A DNA stretch of 64,000 bases. Source: Hygrocybe punicea. Taxonomy: Eukaryota > Basidiomycota > Agaricomycetes > Agaricales > Hygrophoraceae. The translations under genes and the position numbers were made by a program. The notes under the pieces are model-generated. The model ran no database searches. It was given only the letters and a program-made list of their open reading frames with translations, and was not told the origin of the DNA. Position 1 is the stretch's first letter; each line of letters opens with the position of its first letter. Positions 10,130 through 20,649 of the stretch are shown piece by piece. The stretch is taken from the NCBI GenBank assembly GCA_963556145.1, contig OY744469.1, positions 6,296,767 through 6,360,766 on the forward strand, read 5' to 3'.

Positions 10130-13100
10130 ATGTCTGCCAACCGTCTCTACGTTTGCGACTGTTCCAAATACTGCCAGCCTCCCCGACAAGTGTCCAAACG
10201 AACGTACTTTGCCCACGCAGCCCATCGCCAAGCCCGAATCAGCTCTGCACTGGATCAGTTCCTCGCTGAACGCAACATTGATCTACAAGCTCGCCCAGCC
10301 GACATTCATGACCATGATAGTGATGGGGACGTGTCAGATAATTCTCAGGATGTCCAAGGCCATCCAGCTGGCCGTGAAGACCATGATGTGCAGATGCACG
10401 ACGACTTCAACGACATCTATGCTGACGCAGTACTTCTACCTGTCGATGCAGCGCAACCTGATGATGTTGAGAATATTTACGTCGATCCCATCCAACCGGT
10501 GGAGCAGGAGGATCATGCACCTGCACCAGAGGACGATCTGGCGGATGGAGTGGTGAGTCATTTTTTCATCCGTATCTAAATCATCCTTATCTCCTGCCAG
10601 CAGGACCCGGTTGACCCGGGCAGTCTAGCAGACCCCCATCTTGCCGATGATGAAGCATTTGATCCTCCAGGCTCCCCTCCAGCTCAAGCAGAGCCCGATC
10701 CTGCTCAAGAAGACCCTGATCCAGCCTTTCACCCCGCTATACTCGATGACCTCAACATATCGCTGGCTTTCATTAACCTTGTCCGCTCTGCAACCCTCGA
10801 TAACGGCAACCTTGATGCTGACACCATCCACCAACTCCGCAATCCCCCCGTGGGACCACCAGACACGGACAATCTCGATCTCTTACTCACATTAAAAATC
10901 TATCTAGCAACGACCAAGGCCTCCCAAGCTACTTACACCACTGTTGGTCAAGCCATCTCGGAACGTTTTCCCGAATGCGAATATCCTTCCATCGACACTC
11001 TCAAGTCCAAGATTAACGAAATGACGGGAATCCTACCCCTCGAGTACGACATGTGCGACAACTCCTGCATCGGCTACACAGGTCCTTTCGCTGGACTCAC
11101 TCACTGCCCCAAATGTGGTGAATTTCGCTATGATCAAATCCAATACGATGCAAGTAACGGCGAGACTCGCATCCCACATAAAACTTTCCTCACCATCCCT
11201 CTTGGTCCGCAGCTCCAAGCGATGTGGCAGAGTAGGAAGAGCGCTGAGGCCATGTGATATCGATCTACCCGCACTCCACAGATCCTTAACGCGATAGCAG
11301 CAAATAATGGTGAAATCGACCAATATGAGGATTTCCTTTGTGGCTCGGAGTATCTTGCAGCCTATCGCGCAGGTCAAATCGGTGACCACGACACCGTTTT
11401 ACTCATCTCCCTCGATGGCGCCCAACTCTTCCGCAACAAGCTCTCCAATTTTTGGCTGTCGATATGGTGTCTCTACGACATGGCCCCCGATGTCAGGTAC
11501 AAGGTAGCTAGTGTACCCATCGGAGGATTCATTCCTGGACCCCTCCCTCCGCAACACTTTGACTCGTTTCTTTTCCCCAGCATCCACCATCTCTCTGCTC
11601 TTCAATGAGAAGGTTTTCGCATTTGGGACGCATGCGATCGTACCGTGCACAATTCCAAGCCCTTTTTTGCAATAGGCGCTGCTGATGGACCTGGGGCTAC
11701 ACACATGAACGGGCTTGTCGGCCATATGGGCTATTATGGTTGCAGGACATATTGTCCCATGAGAGGACGTCGGTTACACAACGACAACACCTATTACACT
11801 GTGCACCTCAAGCCCACCAATTATGCACTTCCAGGGAGCGACCATGATGACTATCCATTCAAACAAATGCCCATGCGTGCGCCTGGCGATTACTATGCAA
11901 ATCTCAACTTCCTGTTGGCCTCTGCAGGGGTCGCAGAATACACTGATCGCCGTCGCAAGACTGGCATAAGCAAGCCCAGTCTATTCTCTGGTCTTTCTGT
12001 ACCCCGAATGTACCAATCCCCATGTGCTTTGCTCCCGACATTATGCACATTGCTGCCCTCAATACCCCCGACCTTCTATTGGATCTTTGGCGAGGAAAAA
12101 TGTCAGTCAAGGCACCCGATGACAAGGCGACGTGGGACTGGGCGGTTTTGCAAGGTGACGTATGGGAAGAGCACGGCAAATGTGTCGCTGATGCGACACC
12201 ACACCTTCCTGGCTCATTCGATCGACCCCCTCGTAATCCCAGTGAGAAAATTTCCAGTGGCTACAAGGCCTGGGAATTCCTCACGTATATATTCGTGCTA
12301 GGTCCTGGTCTTCTTTACAGCATCCTTCCCGACCCTTACTTCACCAACTTCTGCAAACTTGCACAGGCCATGCGAATCCTCCATCAATGCACAATCTCCA
12401 AAAATCAACTTATGGAAGCCCACCTACTTCTCATCAACTTCGTTCGGGAGTTCGAAGAAATCTACTGTCACCGCAAACCCGAACGCATCCACTTCTGCCG
12501 ACCGGTCCTTCATATTTTGCTGCATTTGGCACCATTGGTTCACAAACTCGGACCATTGTGCTACTTCACACAATGGTTGATGGAGCGAACAATCGGTAAT
12601 CTCACTGAAGAAATGAAACAACCCTCCCAGCCATTCACAACCCTGTCTCAGCGTGGACTTCGCCGTGCTCAAACCAACGCTCTCAAGTCAATGATACCCG
12701 AACTCAACAAGGATCCCAAGAATCCCCGTGGTTCACAAGATATCGGTGATGGATATGTTTTGCTGCGTGCGAGGGATGAGATAATGAGAATGATACGAGG
12801 CCCTGCTGCTACTGCACTGCGTGCATATATGCACGAACAAACTGGTGAAGATGTTGGAAACTGGAACCCCCGAGTTTGTCGATGGGCCCGCATACGTGTT
12901 CCCACTGGGCAGATTGCTCGTTCGGCCTGGAAGGAGAAGATGAGGTCACTCGAAAAAGTTCGCATATCGCGTAACGTCCGGGTAAATCTTCCCAAATACT
13001 GGTAGCGCCCAGGACTAACATTTCTTCCAGTATGTTCTCGACGAGACTGTTTTCTACGGCGAAGTGCAATTTTTCCTTCAAGTTACAATCCATGACGACA

Positions 13101-13351
13101 CCCACACTCTCGCCCTTGTCTCAGACTATTCCCCACCTGATCTCGAGTTACTCCAGAAATCATACCACACCCTTTGGACGTGTCGATATCAAGGTGCACA
13201 GGCGTTGCGGGTTATTGGCGTCAAGAACATCTGCTGTGTTGTTGCAATGGTACCGTTCCCTTTCAATGAGGGCGAGTATTTTGTTGGTGAAAAAATTGGA
13301 CTCGAAGTTACTAATCTCAGTGGGCTTGAGGAGTTGGATGTCTTTGTGTAG
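10130..13351 (+). pseudogene. Tnp2-family transposase, broken
   Basis: Exon 1 (10130-10552) encodes a Cys-containing N-terminus (YVCDCSKYC) and an acidic linker. After a 48-nt intron, the frame from 10601 contains the CMC zinc-finger-like segment YDMCDNSCIGYTGPF and HCPKCGEFRYD, then IPLGPQLQAMW, LISLDGAQLF, GGFIPGPLPPQ, AADGPGATHMNGLVGH, FCRPVLHILLHLAP, ERTIGNLTEE and TGQIARSAWKEK, all in the order of basidiomycete Tnp2 transposases. A last exon (13031-13351) follows a 49-nt intron (12982-13030). Lesions: TGA at 11255-11257, TGA at 11606-11608, and a one-base frame change near 12016. Both TGA codons occupy expected Arg (CGA) positions. The acidic DGAQLF region is intact, but the protein cannot be made in full. 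Confidence 0.9.
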
Positions 13352-13435
13352 GTTGTAGCACATATGTATCCGAATGAAAACACCTGCACATTGCGAGAAC
13401 GACAGACACAATCTGAATACAAAGAAATAGTACAA

Positions 13436-13922
13436 CTACAACTTCCTGCGCTTAATGGGGTCGATGTTTTCCTTGAATGAACCACGGCGTTTGCCTCCCA
13501 TCGTCCCAAAGTCTTCCTCGTTCGCATCTCGAATGGAATAGGTGTGAATCGGGGGCACAAATCCTTCTGGGCGAGGGCCAGGCACAATGCGGTGTGCGAG
13601 AACAATCGAGGGCTTGGCAATAGCGTATATATCAGCCGGTTCGTCCTTCACAGGGATCTCCCTTTTGTTCGGAACCTTCGTATCGCTCTCTTCATACTTG
13701 ACACTCTCGTCGATCATGGGCACCTCGCAAATATTTAGGATAATGGTCTAAAAAGGTGAGTTTGTCGCTGAAAATTTGATTAAATTGGCTCACCATGGAG
13801 CCCGATGTCTCCGTATTGAAATGAATGGTATACTTCTTCCAGTCGGCAGTGAGGGCATTGACAAAGAGCATAACAACACGACTTGCGGGTACGTTCATGG
13901 CAGGATGTGAGCGTGACGTCAC
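13436..13922 (-). CDS. Transposon companion gene, unknown function (146 aa)
   Basis: Two exons (13922-13794 and 13747-13436), joined by a GTGAGC..TTTTAG intron in phase 0, give 146 aa without any lesion. The N-terminal half holds a beta-like segment around DWKKYTIHFNTETSGSM. The C-terminal half is charged (KREIPVKDEPAD) and ends in a basic KENIDPIKRRKL tail that would serve as a nuclear localisation signal. It lies between the transposase 3' end and the 588-aa gene and starts 28 bases from that gene's ATG on the opposite strand, a divergent arrangement that implies a shared promoter. An upstream exon cannot be excluded. No known domain was recognised; a DNA- or transposase-binding accessory role is a guess. 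Confidence 0.6.
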
Positions 13923-13949
13923 ATGCGCTCACCTCTGCCCAGTGCCACC

Positions 13950-16032
13950 ATGTCGGGCAGCAGCAACGCCAACAGACCCTTCTTCACCCCGACACACACA
14001 CTCCCCAACCGCTATGATTGTGACCTTGACGACTCTCCTGATATACCAGAGCCCATACGCCACTTTCCTTCATCGGAAATGCAAGCCTCGTTCTCGATAC
14101 CGGCACCTGGAGGGAATCGCGGACAAGTTCGCAGGCCTTTTCAAATGATGCAAAATAGTCCTCAGGACCCTGCAAGTATCTGGAATTTGAGCCGGGAAAT
14201 AGAAACGGTGCGCATATACTAATGTTTTTTGTTGCTACTGATGATTACCGTGGTCTGTGGTCCCAGCACGGAATGTACCAAGGCCCGGTCATCGAATCAC
14301 TCTCCCACGATTTCCTCATTCGCAATCCAGTTTATCAAGACCTCTTCCATGAAAACATCCGCTTGAAATCGCAATTAAACCTCTCCCGGTAAGTTTTGTA
14401 TACACTATGTTCTTACTACTAATTTTGTTGTAGTGACATGTTGGAATCCATGATGCAAACCCGTCACACCTCAAACGAAGCTAGTTTCAGGATCCAGACA
14501 ACAATGGGTGCCATATCGAGATCCGGCAGCCTGAGTCTTTCTCCTAGCTCTCCTCAATCCGACACTCAACTTCTTTTGCAACCTCTCGACAGAAACAAAT
14601 ATCCCAACATAAAATACTGGCGCAAAAACGAGTGGACCACCCGAACGGAAGCTAATTTGACCACCGTCGTCAACAACACTGCAGGAACCAAAGGCAAACA
14701 ACGACGTGCGGCTGGGGTCAACGTCAAATGCCAGTATATTGAGGACGAGAATGGCAACCCCGTTGACGGCTATCGTGTTACTGGGATCAGCAATCGGCTT
14801 CGTGAAATCTGGTGCCAGTGGGAAGTCAAAGGCACTGCACCGCCAACGTGGGGAAAAGGAAGTTGTCTCTTCCATGAATTTGTGCGTCTACAGATATACG
14901 GGTATGCCTGCGAGCTGCGGCTGTGCGAAGACCACTGGAAACTCAACGCTATTGCCACGGTAATCTATCCTGGCTGGTACAGCCAGCGTGTCTCAAGCGA
15001 CGACAGTGAGAATGAGGGTGTCGGCCGCGCTATTAAGGAGGACAAGGGTGATGAAGACGACTACATGCAACTTCCACAGAAACGAAACTCGACATCTGCA
15101 GCGGGTTCGAAGAAGAAGAAGAAACTCAAGGTTCCGCAGAAAGCCACGGTTATTGTTACCGATGTCGACACGCTGTCTAGCGACCTCCCCTCGTCTGACC
15201 TAACCTCATCTGCCAATGACAAATCCACGTCGTCTGACAAGCCATCTACAAAATCTGGAGAAGAGTCCAGGGGGTCAACAGGCGATACCACAAAAGATGG
15301 AACGGTGCCCACTGCCAATCCATTCACAGCAGATGGTCAGACCGTTAAATCTACTGTCGAGGCTCTGATCACGGACACCCTGACGTTGTCCATTGAAAAT
15401 AAAATTCAAGGTACGGAGATCTTATCCCTTTTGTGTGGCACTTTGACGATCCTTGGCAGGTCCAGTCCTGGAACGCGAGGAAGAGACGAATGCACCCCCT
15501 GGCAACATACAGCAAGTCCAGAACTCTCAGACAGCGACGACGATGGGAGAGTTGCGTGAGATCATTAACCCTTTGTAAGTTTTTCATTAGATACATCTCG
15601 TTTTACTTATTATTATTATTATTGAAATAGTGAGTCGGGGCAAGTTGTCATCAGTGCAGTGGCAAAGGGAGGGGTGAGTTCGTCAGCGGCAGCGAAGGGG
15701 AAGAAGAAGTACATCGCGACGCAGACTTCGAGCCCAAAGTAAGTGGTACATTCGCTTGCTAACTTCTACTGATGATTTAATTCTCAGGAACCTGTTTGCC
15801 AAAGAGTACTGCGCCAACAACCATGTTACGAAGGCTGAGTTCGACCTTGCCTGGGACGCGCTTGCACCCGACAAGAAAGAGGTGAGTAATAGGATTGCTG
15901 TATAGGTTGATAATGGTGGTATTATGTTGGGTTCCGCAGGTGTACGTCCAGAAGAGCCTCAAGATCAAGCAAGATATCAAAGAGGCGAAGGCGGCGGCGG
16001 CAGCAGCAGCTAGGGCGGCGGCGAGTTCTTAG
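13950..16032 (+). CDS. Transposon second gene, intact 588-aa protein of unknown function
   Basis: Seven exons (13950-14207, 14267-14388, 14434-15410, 15460-15574, 15631-15738, 15788-15881, 15940-16032) join with consistent phases into 588 aa. The start was chosen because it sits in a GCCACCATG context. Exon 3 carries a conserved-looking core (YPNIKYWRKNEW ... NVKCQYIEDENGNPVDGY ... CELRLCEDHWKLNAIAT) of the kind seen in numerous transposon-linked Agaricomycete hypotheticals. It then has an acidic/basic low-complexity linker with a KKKKKLKVPQK nuclear signal. The C-terminus (KNLFAKEYCANNHVTKAEF ... DKKEVYVQKS) resembles a short helical box and ends in an Ala-rich tail. It stays intact although the adjacent transposase is broken. 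Function unknown; a DNA-binding accessory factor is possible. Confidence 0.75.
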
Positions 16033-16355
16033 ATTGGCAGAACCAGGAGCAGGGAACCAGGAACAGGGAACGAGCAGTGGGGAATGGGGGAGCGGGGAAT
16101 GGGGGAGCGGGGAATGGAACGGGGGGTGAGGAGCAGCGCACCTGGACACTTTAATCGAATACAATGGAACGCAATGTTTTTTCGTAGCAATCGCAATGTT
16201 TTTTTCAAGATTTAATTGGACAGGCATCCACTGTGGGTGCAGAATTCTATTTAAATATTAAGACGAGATTTTGTAGGACCGCAAAGGGCCTAAAAGGACC
16301 TGAAAGTTTCTAAAAGTTTCTACCTAGCGGGACTTTTCACTGGGCCTAAACGACC

Positions 16356-16866
16356 ATGGGTTATTGGAACATTAGCCCGGACATGAAACAATGAGCTCTG
16401 CAGCTCCTGGATCAAGGTTGGGAGATAGAACGTATCGCTGATGCTACTCGGAGTCTCACTGAAGAGTATTGGACGATGGCTCGAAAAACATCCTGCGTAT
16501 GGACGTGTAGACCCACCCAGTGTGTTGCGCAGTTCTCCATGCTTGTTGAACATTGAAATTATTGAGGATCTCCGGGAGCTCATAAGCGAAACACCATCCC
16601 TCTACCTTGACGAAATCAGGGAATGGCTAGCAATATATTACAACCAGCCTATATCAATTACGGCTCTCCACAACCATTTAAATGTTCTTGGATTAACTTG
16701 CAAGGTCACACGAAAGATTGCTGCTGAACGAGATGATGCTGCTCGTGCTGCATGGTTCTATGACATTAGGGCCAACTACCCAGCGGATTAGATGGTATTC
16801 CTAGAAGAAACAAGCAAGGATGCACACTTCCCCGAAAATATGGCCATGTGCCCAGCGGTTGCAACT
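16356..16866 (+). pseudogene. Truncated Tc1/IS630-like transposase (HTH half)
   Basis: From ATG 16356 the frame reads MGYWNISPDMKQ, then TGA at 16392-16394, then ALQLLDQGWEIERIADA. A frame change near 16440 leads to LGVSLKSIGRWLEKHP, VDPPSVLRSSP, DLRELISETPSLYLDEI and RKIAAERDDAARAAWF, the paired helix-turn-helix region of basidiomycete IS630/Tc1-like transposases. TAG at 16789-16791 follows; the frame then shows MVFLEETSKD, the position of the first catalytic Asp, here Glu. Similarity stops near 16860, so the remaining DDE residues are missing. Part of the TA-flanked element whose ends are at 9743 and 17499. Confidence 0.8.
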
Positions 16867-17357
16867 TACGTGTGATTCCTCGTTGCTGGCAAGATATTTT
16901 GAGTGACCACAGTGCCTTGGTCTAACTGCAGTTCCACCATTATGTTTGTGACTCTTGCGGCGTTTCTTTTTGGTAGAACTTTCTTCGTGATCCAAGGAAT
17001 AGGCAGCTTCATCAGCCAACCTTTTTTTCCCGCTTGTAGCAAGCAACTTGTCTTCATCAGGCTCCCTCTGTTTAGCAAGTGCTGGTAGACGGATTTTAAA
17101 TTTTGGGTAAGCAGCATCCTGAGCCTGTTCTTTGTGAAGGTCAAACGGAAGGTTAATCTCACTTTGTAGGATCTCATCAGTCTCGCTCTCGGACTCATCC
17201 AATTCCTCCGCTAGCACCCCAAGCACATTATATTCTCTTTTACAGTGGTTTGACAGCCATTCTCGTCATCCAAGCATGAGTTGGCTGATTCGTCTTCTGA
17301 GTTGCTGTCAGAGCTAGGGAAGGAAAGCTTGTCCTCTGGGTATATGTTGGACATTCT
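16801..17357 (-). CDS. Hypothetical acidic nuclear protein inside the Tc1-type element
   Basis: A minus-strand ORF (17226-16801, 141 aa) contains an acidic stretch LDESESETDEIL, then a basic cluster KKKRRKSHKHNGG. Upstream at 17357 another frame opens MSNIYPEDKLSFPSSDSN and could be a first exon joined across a very short GTAAAA..CTAG intron, or the join could be a frame change. It occupies the place where the catalytic half of the Tc1 transposase should be, on the opposite strand, so it may be a captured passenger. The ORF runs into the decayed transposase end at 16801-16866. I do not recognise the family. Confidence 0.35.
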
Positions 17358-17655
17358 AAGAAGTAACAAAGAGGGTGATTGAGCATGTCTGGGCTTTGAA
17401 TATACGAGAATAGAGTTTTGACGATTAAATGTTTTTTTTTCTTTTCCAGCATTTTCAACTACGTTTGACCACGTGAGACATGAAATTGTGAAAGCACTGT
17501 AAAGATGGTTGACGAAGTACCAATAAACACTAATAGCTCAGTGAAATCTCACTGGAGGTTTGCAATTGAACTTATTAAAAGCCTGTTCAAGTCGAAGCTT
17601 GAAAAAAATTGAGGCTGTGACAAAACAAACTCGCATAAGTTCTGACACGTACGTT

Positions 17656-17765
17656 GGTTCCGAGTCCTAAATTTATTTAGGCTCGGTCTTAATAAGACTG
17701 AGACCACCCAAAAAGATGGCCCCTCTATCGTTGCGGCAATTGCCGTGTTTGGTCAACTTTGCAAC
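17656..17765. repeat. Left inverted repeat of the 27-kb island
   Basis: About 110 bases match, in reverse complement, the sequence at about 44980-45092. Shared blocks include TTCCGAGTCCTAAAT, ATTTAGGNTCGGTCT and CTATCGTTGCGGCAA, with a few mismatches and a small indel. The outer 30 bases form an imperfect hairpin (CCGAG.CCTAAAT / ATTTAGG.CTCGG). No clear target duplication is seen outside. Confidence 0.6.
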
Positions 17766-18272
17766 AACACCTCGGCCACTTGCCTGCAGCTATCGTTTCT
17801 CATTGTACCAACCAGGCCGCGACGAATGAGAAATGGCAACGGATGTATGTTATTAATAATTTATATATTTCTTATTTGTTGCTCAACAACACATCCACGA
17901 CCACCAACACGATCACCACGCCGCCTACACGCCAAACATGCAGGACCAACGGCAGAAAGAGCGAGAAACGGGGACGGCCCTTGTAGCTTGGGCAAAGGTG
18001 CTCCGGCATCATTGCTATTGCGCTCAGAAAGGCGGTCAGGGCGTGGGTGGGCTTCGAATAGAGTACGCGAGGCATGTCAAAGATGAGAAGGGAAGGGCAG
18101 AGGAGCGGGTGGGGTAGCAGAAATTTGATGGTACACTAGTAGTATGAAATCACCCTCATTCAAATTCAATGGTCTCTTTCAGATCCGATGAGTCAACATT
18201 GTCATATGCTATAATCTAGAATATTGAACGGGGTTTGGTCCATCGCACAGAATATGAGGCGAACCAGTATCA
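17766..18272. other. Spacer between the left inverted repeat and the left six-exon gene
   Basis: Short open stretches exist on both strands, but none has recognisable content. This is the region downstream of the 3' end of the minus-strand gene ending at 18273. Confidence 0.3.
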
Positions 18273-19449
18273 TTACTCGCCAACATCCATGTTGTTCATA
18301 TTCGGCCTCTGCGTTTCTTTATCCATCTCATTATATCCTACCCTCCATTTCAGAGACAGCTTGCCTTGACTAGTTACTTTGGTCATTTGTTTCCTCATGG
18401 CTTCCTGAAATTTTTGAGTTAGACAATTATTGTGTTTCGTTTATTCAATTACCTCCGTAAACGTGCTGTCGAGCAAAGCGATAGAGTGTAAGACTGGTAA
18501 CATCTTGAAATTTTGGCCTTTCAGCGGAATGGCGATGAAGGTAATTTGGACCTCGACGATGTCCCCCACACGAAACATTTGTGGTTTGGCGTCCTTGTAG
18601 CTATAAGAAACATCAGATTTACAACAATGTGAGAGCTGGTTGTATTAATTTACCTGGGATTCCCTTGTCCATCGACGTGATACGTGAAATAATGTACTTT
18701 GTTGTTCTCGCCACGTATGTATCCTGTTTTCGCCATTTCCTCCAGAATCCCATGAGGATCCTCTGATTCAGTGAATGGGATGTGCTCCATTCCAGGTGCA
18801 TCCCTCTTGGGTGTGAAATAGCGGTTAGTTAGGTCAAGGGCAGCTGAGTGACCTTCGTGTACCGCCACACTCCAAAGCCCAAGTTTTCCTTCAGAAAACT
18901 GACGCAGAAAGACCGAGTAGACTTCCTGCGCCGATCTTACTGCCTCATCGAAAACCGTTGATCCAGCTCCAATAATTGAAATACTTTGTCTGAGGAACTT
19001 GTAGCGTGAATGCATCCCACTGCAGGAAATTTATGAGGTATAATTATCGTTGAGGCAACCGTCACTCACGAAGGCTTTTCTGTGAGGGGTGGAAATTCTA
19101 TCGCACACACAATTCCTTGTATTGTGAATACCATCTCCTCCGCACCACCCTCACCAGCTTCTCCATGCCCCACGGCCACTGCTCTAAGCATTCGCCAGGT
19201 CGATGGTCGATCCATATGCGTTATACTAAACTGCTGCGTCCAATTTGCTGTCTGTGTTTTCTTGTTTGGTTATCTACAAACGTTTACACGTATTTACGTA
19301 CTTTTGTCAAGTTGGCCAGCTGGCGGCTTTCGTCACCCCCTCGTTCGGATTCAAGTTTTTCCAAAGCATGTCCTGAGGTGATTTTAGTTTTCCACTTAGT
19401 GACAAGCAATCCACTCACGTGCGCTTTGGAGGTCGTAAAATTGGTCCAT
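18273..19449 (-). CDS. Six-exon conserved gene, left copy (309 aa), unknown function
   Basis: Exons on the minus strand at 19449-19419, 19372-19302, 19251-19070, 19019-18654, 18600-18453 and 18404-18273 join in phase to a 309-aa protein without lesions. The right copy (42427-43639) has the same six exons and the same intron phases; exon 5 is 148 bp in both. Conserved blocks are HALEKLESERGG, a WTQQFSITHMDRPSTWR segment, SRYKFLRQS, FDEAVRSAQEVY, RYFTPKRDAP, EDPHGILEEMA and the C-terminal MFRVGDIVEVQ ... PLKGQNFKMLPVLHSIALL. The last part looks like a small beta-barrel-like module. Similar proteins are frequent transposon-linked hypotheticals in Agaricomycetes. Intact frames in two well-diverged copies argue for selection. 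Possibly nuclear, but no catalytic motif is visible. Confidence 0.8.
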
Positions 19450-19639
19450 TGTGTTCAAGAAGGTTTGCATACAACAGTAGGAGCAATGGTGGTGTACTAC
19501 TAATCCAGTCCCTATCGTGCCCTATTTCATGGGTGTGCCGACCTGCTCAATTTCGTCGCTTGATGCTTCTCTTGTGGGGTTGCCACCAGTTGTTACGTAT
19601 ACACAGTAACTCCGTGCTTTGTTGCGATGCATTTCCAAA

Positions 19640-20205
19640 CGTTCAAAGAATCTATCCTGCATCGTGGGCATCATGTTGGTTTATCAAATTCTAAACCCTT
19701 GGCACTCTTTTTACAGCCCGTGTTTCATCTAGACAATCCAATGCAGTTCTGGCAGCGCCATTATATTGTGCTTCGTGTGGCATTCATCCCATGTCACGTA
19801 CACCACCGGCTTCCACAGTATGCTTTTTTTTTTTCTTGTTTCAAACATGGTTAATTGAGCCGGGTGATCTCAGAAACCAATTTCCGAGCCTTCAATGAGT
19901 TTATCCTGCACAGCGGGCATCAGGTTGGGCTATTGACTTCTAAACCCCTTGCCCCCTTTTACAGCCTGCGTTTCATCTAGACAATTCGGCGACATGCTTT
20001 CAGATCTTGCAGCACCATTATGGTGTGTTTCTTGTGGCATATATCCCTTGTCATGCACCCCACTGGATTCTGCTGTACGCTTCGGTTTCTCTTGTGTTCC
20101 CTTGTTTCAGATTTGGTTAAATTGAGCTGGGCGAGCTTCTGCATTTGCGGTATGCTTCGTGTTTGTTTCAGACATACTGAAATTGAGCAGCGCGGTGACC
20201 GTGTT
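19640..20205. repeat. Direct repeat of about 255 bp, two copies plus a partial third
   Basis: The block at about 19640-19870 recurs at about 19895-20135. Both contain TATCCTGCA.CG.GGGCATCA, a TTTCATCTAGACAAT segment, ATATCCCTTGTCATG-like and TTGTTTCA...GGTTAA.TTGAGC motifs. A shorter third piece (TTTGTTTCAGACATACTGAAATTGAGC region) follows near 20160-20200. No coding sense. It lies between the left six-exon gene and Helitron 1 and may include the Helitron's undetermined 5' end. Confidence 0.6.
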
Positions 20206-20649
20206 TTTGTGGGCACAAAGAAGGATGAGCAGCCGTCAGAGATCTCTCTCTGCGTTTCAGTGAATTTCATATTGAATGGATATGCCACGTATATGGCCAT
20301 GCAGCATTCTTGAAATGCTCTGCTATGTCCTCATTTTTGATCCGCCTGTTGCTAACTTATTCCTTATAGTTGTATATATATGGGTGACTGCCGTTTCACT
20401 TCAACAAGCCACAAATTTTCGCCAATTCCCTGACATCCTACTTGCCTCCATGGCCATTCGTACTTCTGCTGCAAAGAGGCGAGTTTTTGTTTCTCTTTCC
20501 ATGCACACAGGCACCTGCCAACTTTTGAAAATACTAAAAATGTATTGTCTGAAGACTTTTTGACTGCATGGTCCTCTCTCCTTGTGAATCGTGAGCAAAT
20601 GATCACGCTTGTTGATTTATGGTTATCGCTACATAAATTTGTTCTTAGT

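Larger units (their letters stand above)
9861..16351. mobile_element. Tnp2-type (CMC/CACTA-like) DNA transposon, 6.5 kb
   Basis: The element (9868-16344, 6,477 bp) has perfect 32-bp inverted ends starting CCCAGTGAAAAGTCCC (9868-9899 and 16313-16344). It is flanked by the 7-bp direct repeat CCTAAAC (9861-9867 and 16345-16351). It encodes a broken Tnp2-family transposase (plus), a small intact minus-strand gene and an intact 588-aa plus-strand gene. It inserted into the 5' region of a Tc1/mariner-type transposase gene, directly before that gene's ATG at 16356. The identical ends suggest fairly recent movement, while the transposase has at least three lesions, so it may have been moved by a transposase encoded elsewhere. 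Confidence 0.88.
9741..17501. mobile_element. Tc1/mariner-type element split by a nested Tnp2 element
   Basis: Inverted ends of about 85 bp with a few mismatches begin CAGTGCTTTCRCAATTTC at 9743 and, reading inward on the other strand, at 17499. Each is flanked by TA (9741-9742; 17500-17501), the Tc1/mariner target. Subtracting the nested element (9868-16344 plus one 7-bp duplication) leaves about 1.28 kb, a normal length for this superfamily. The right part carries a decayed IS630/Tc1-like transposase start (16356 onward), so ends and coding region agree. The transposase covers only its helix-turn-helix half; the catalytic half seems lost or replaced by the unrelated ORF at 16801-17357. Confidence 0.75.
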
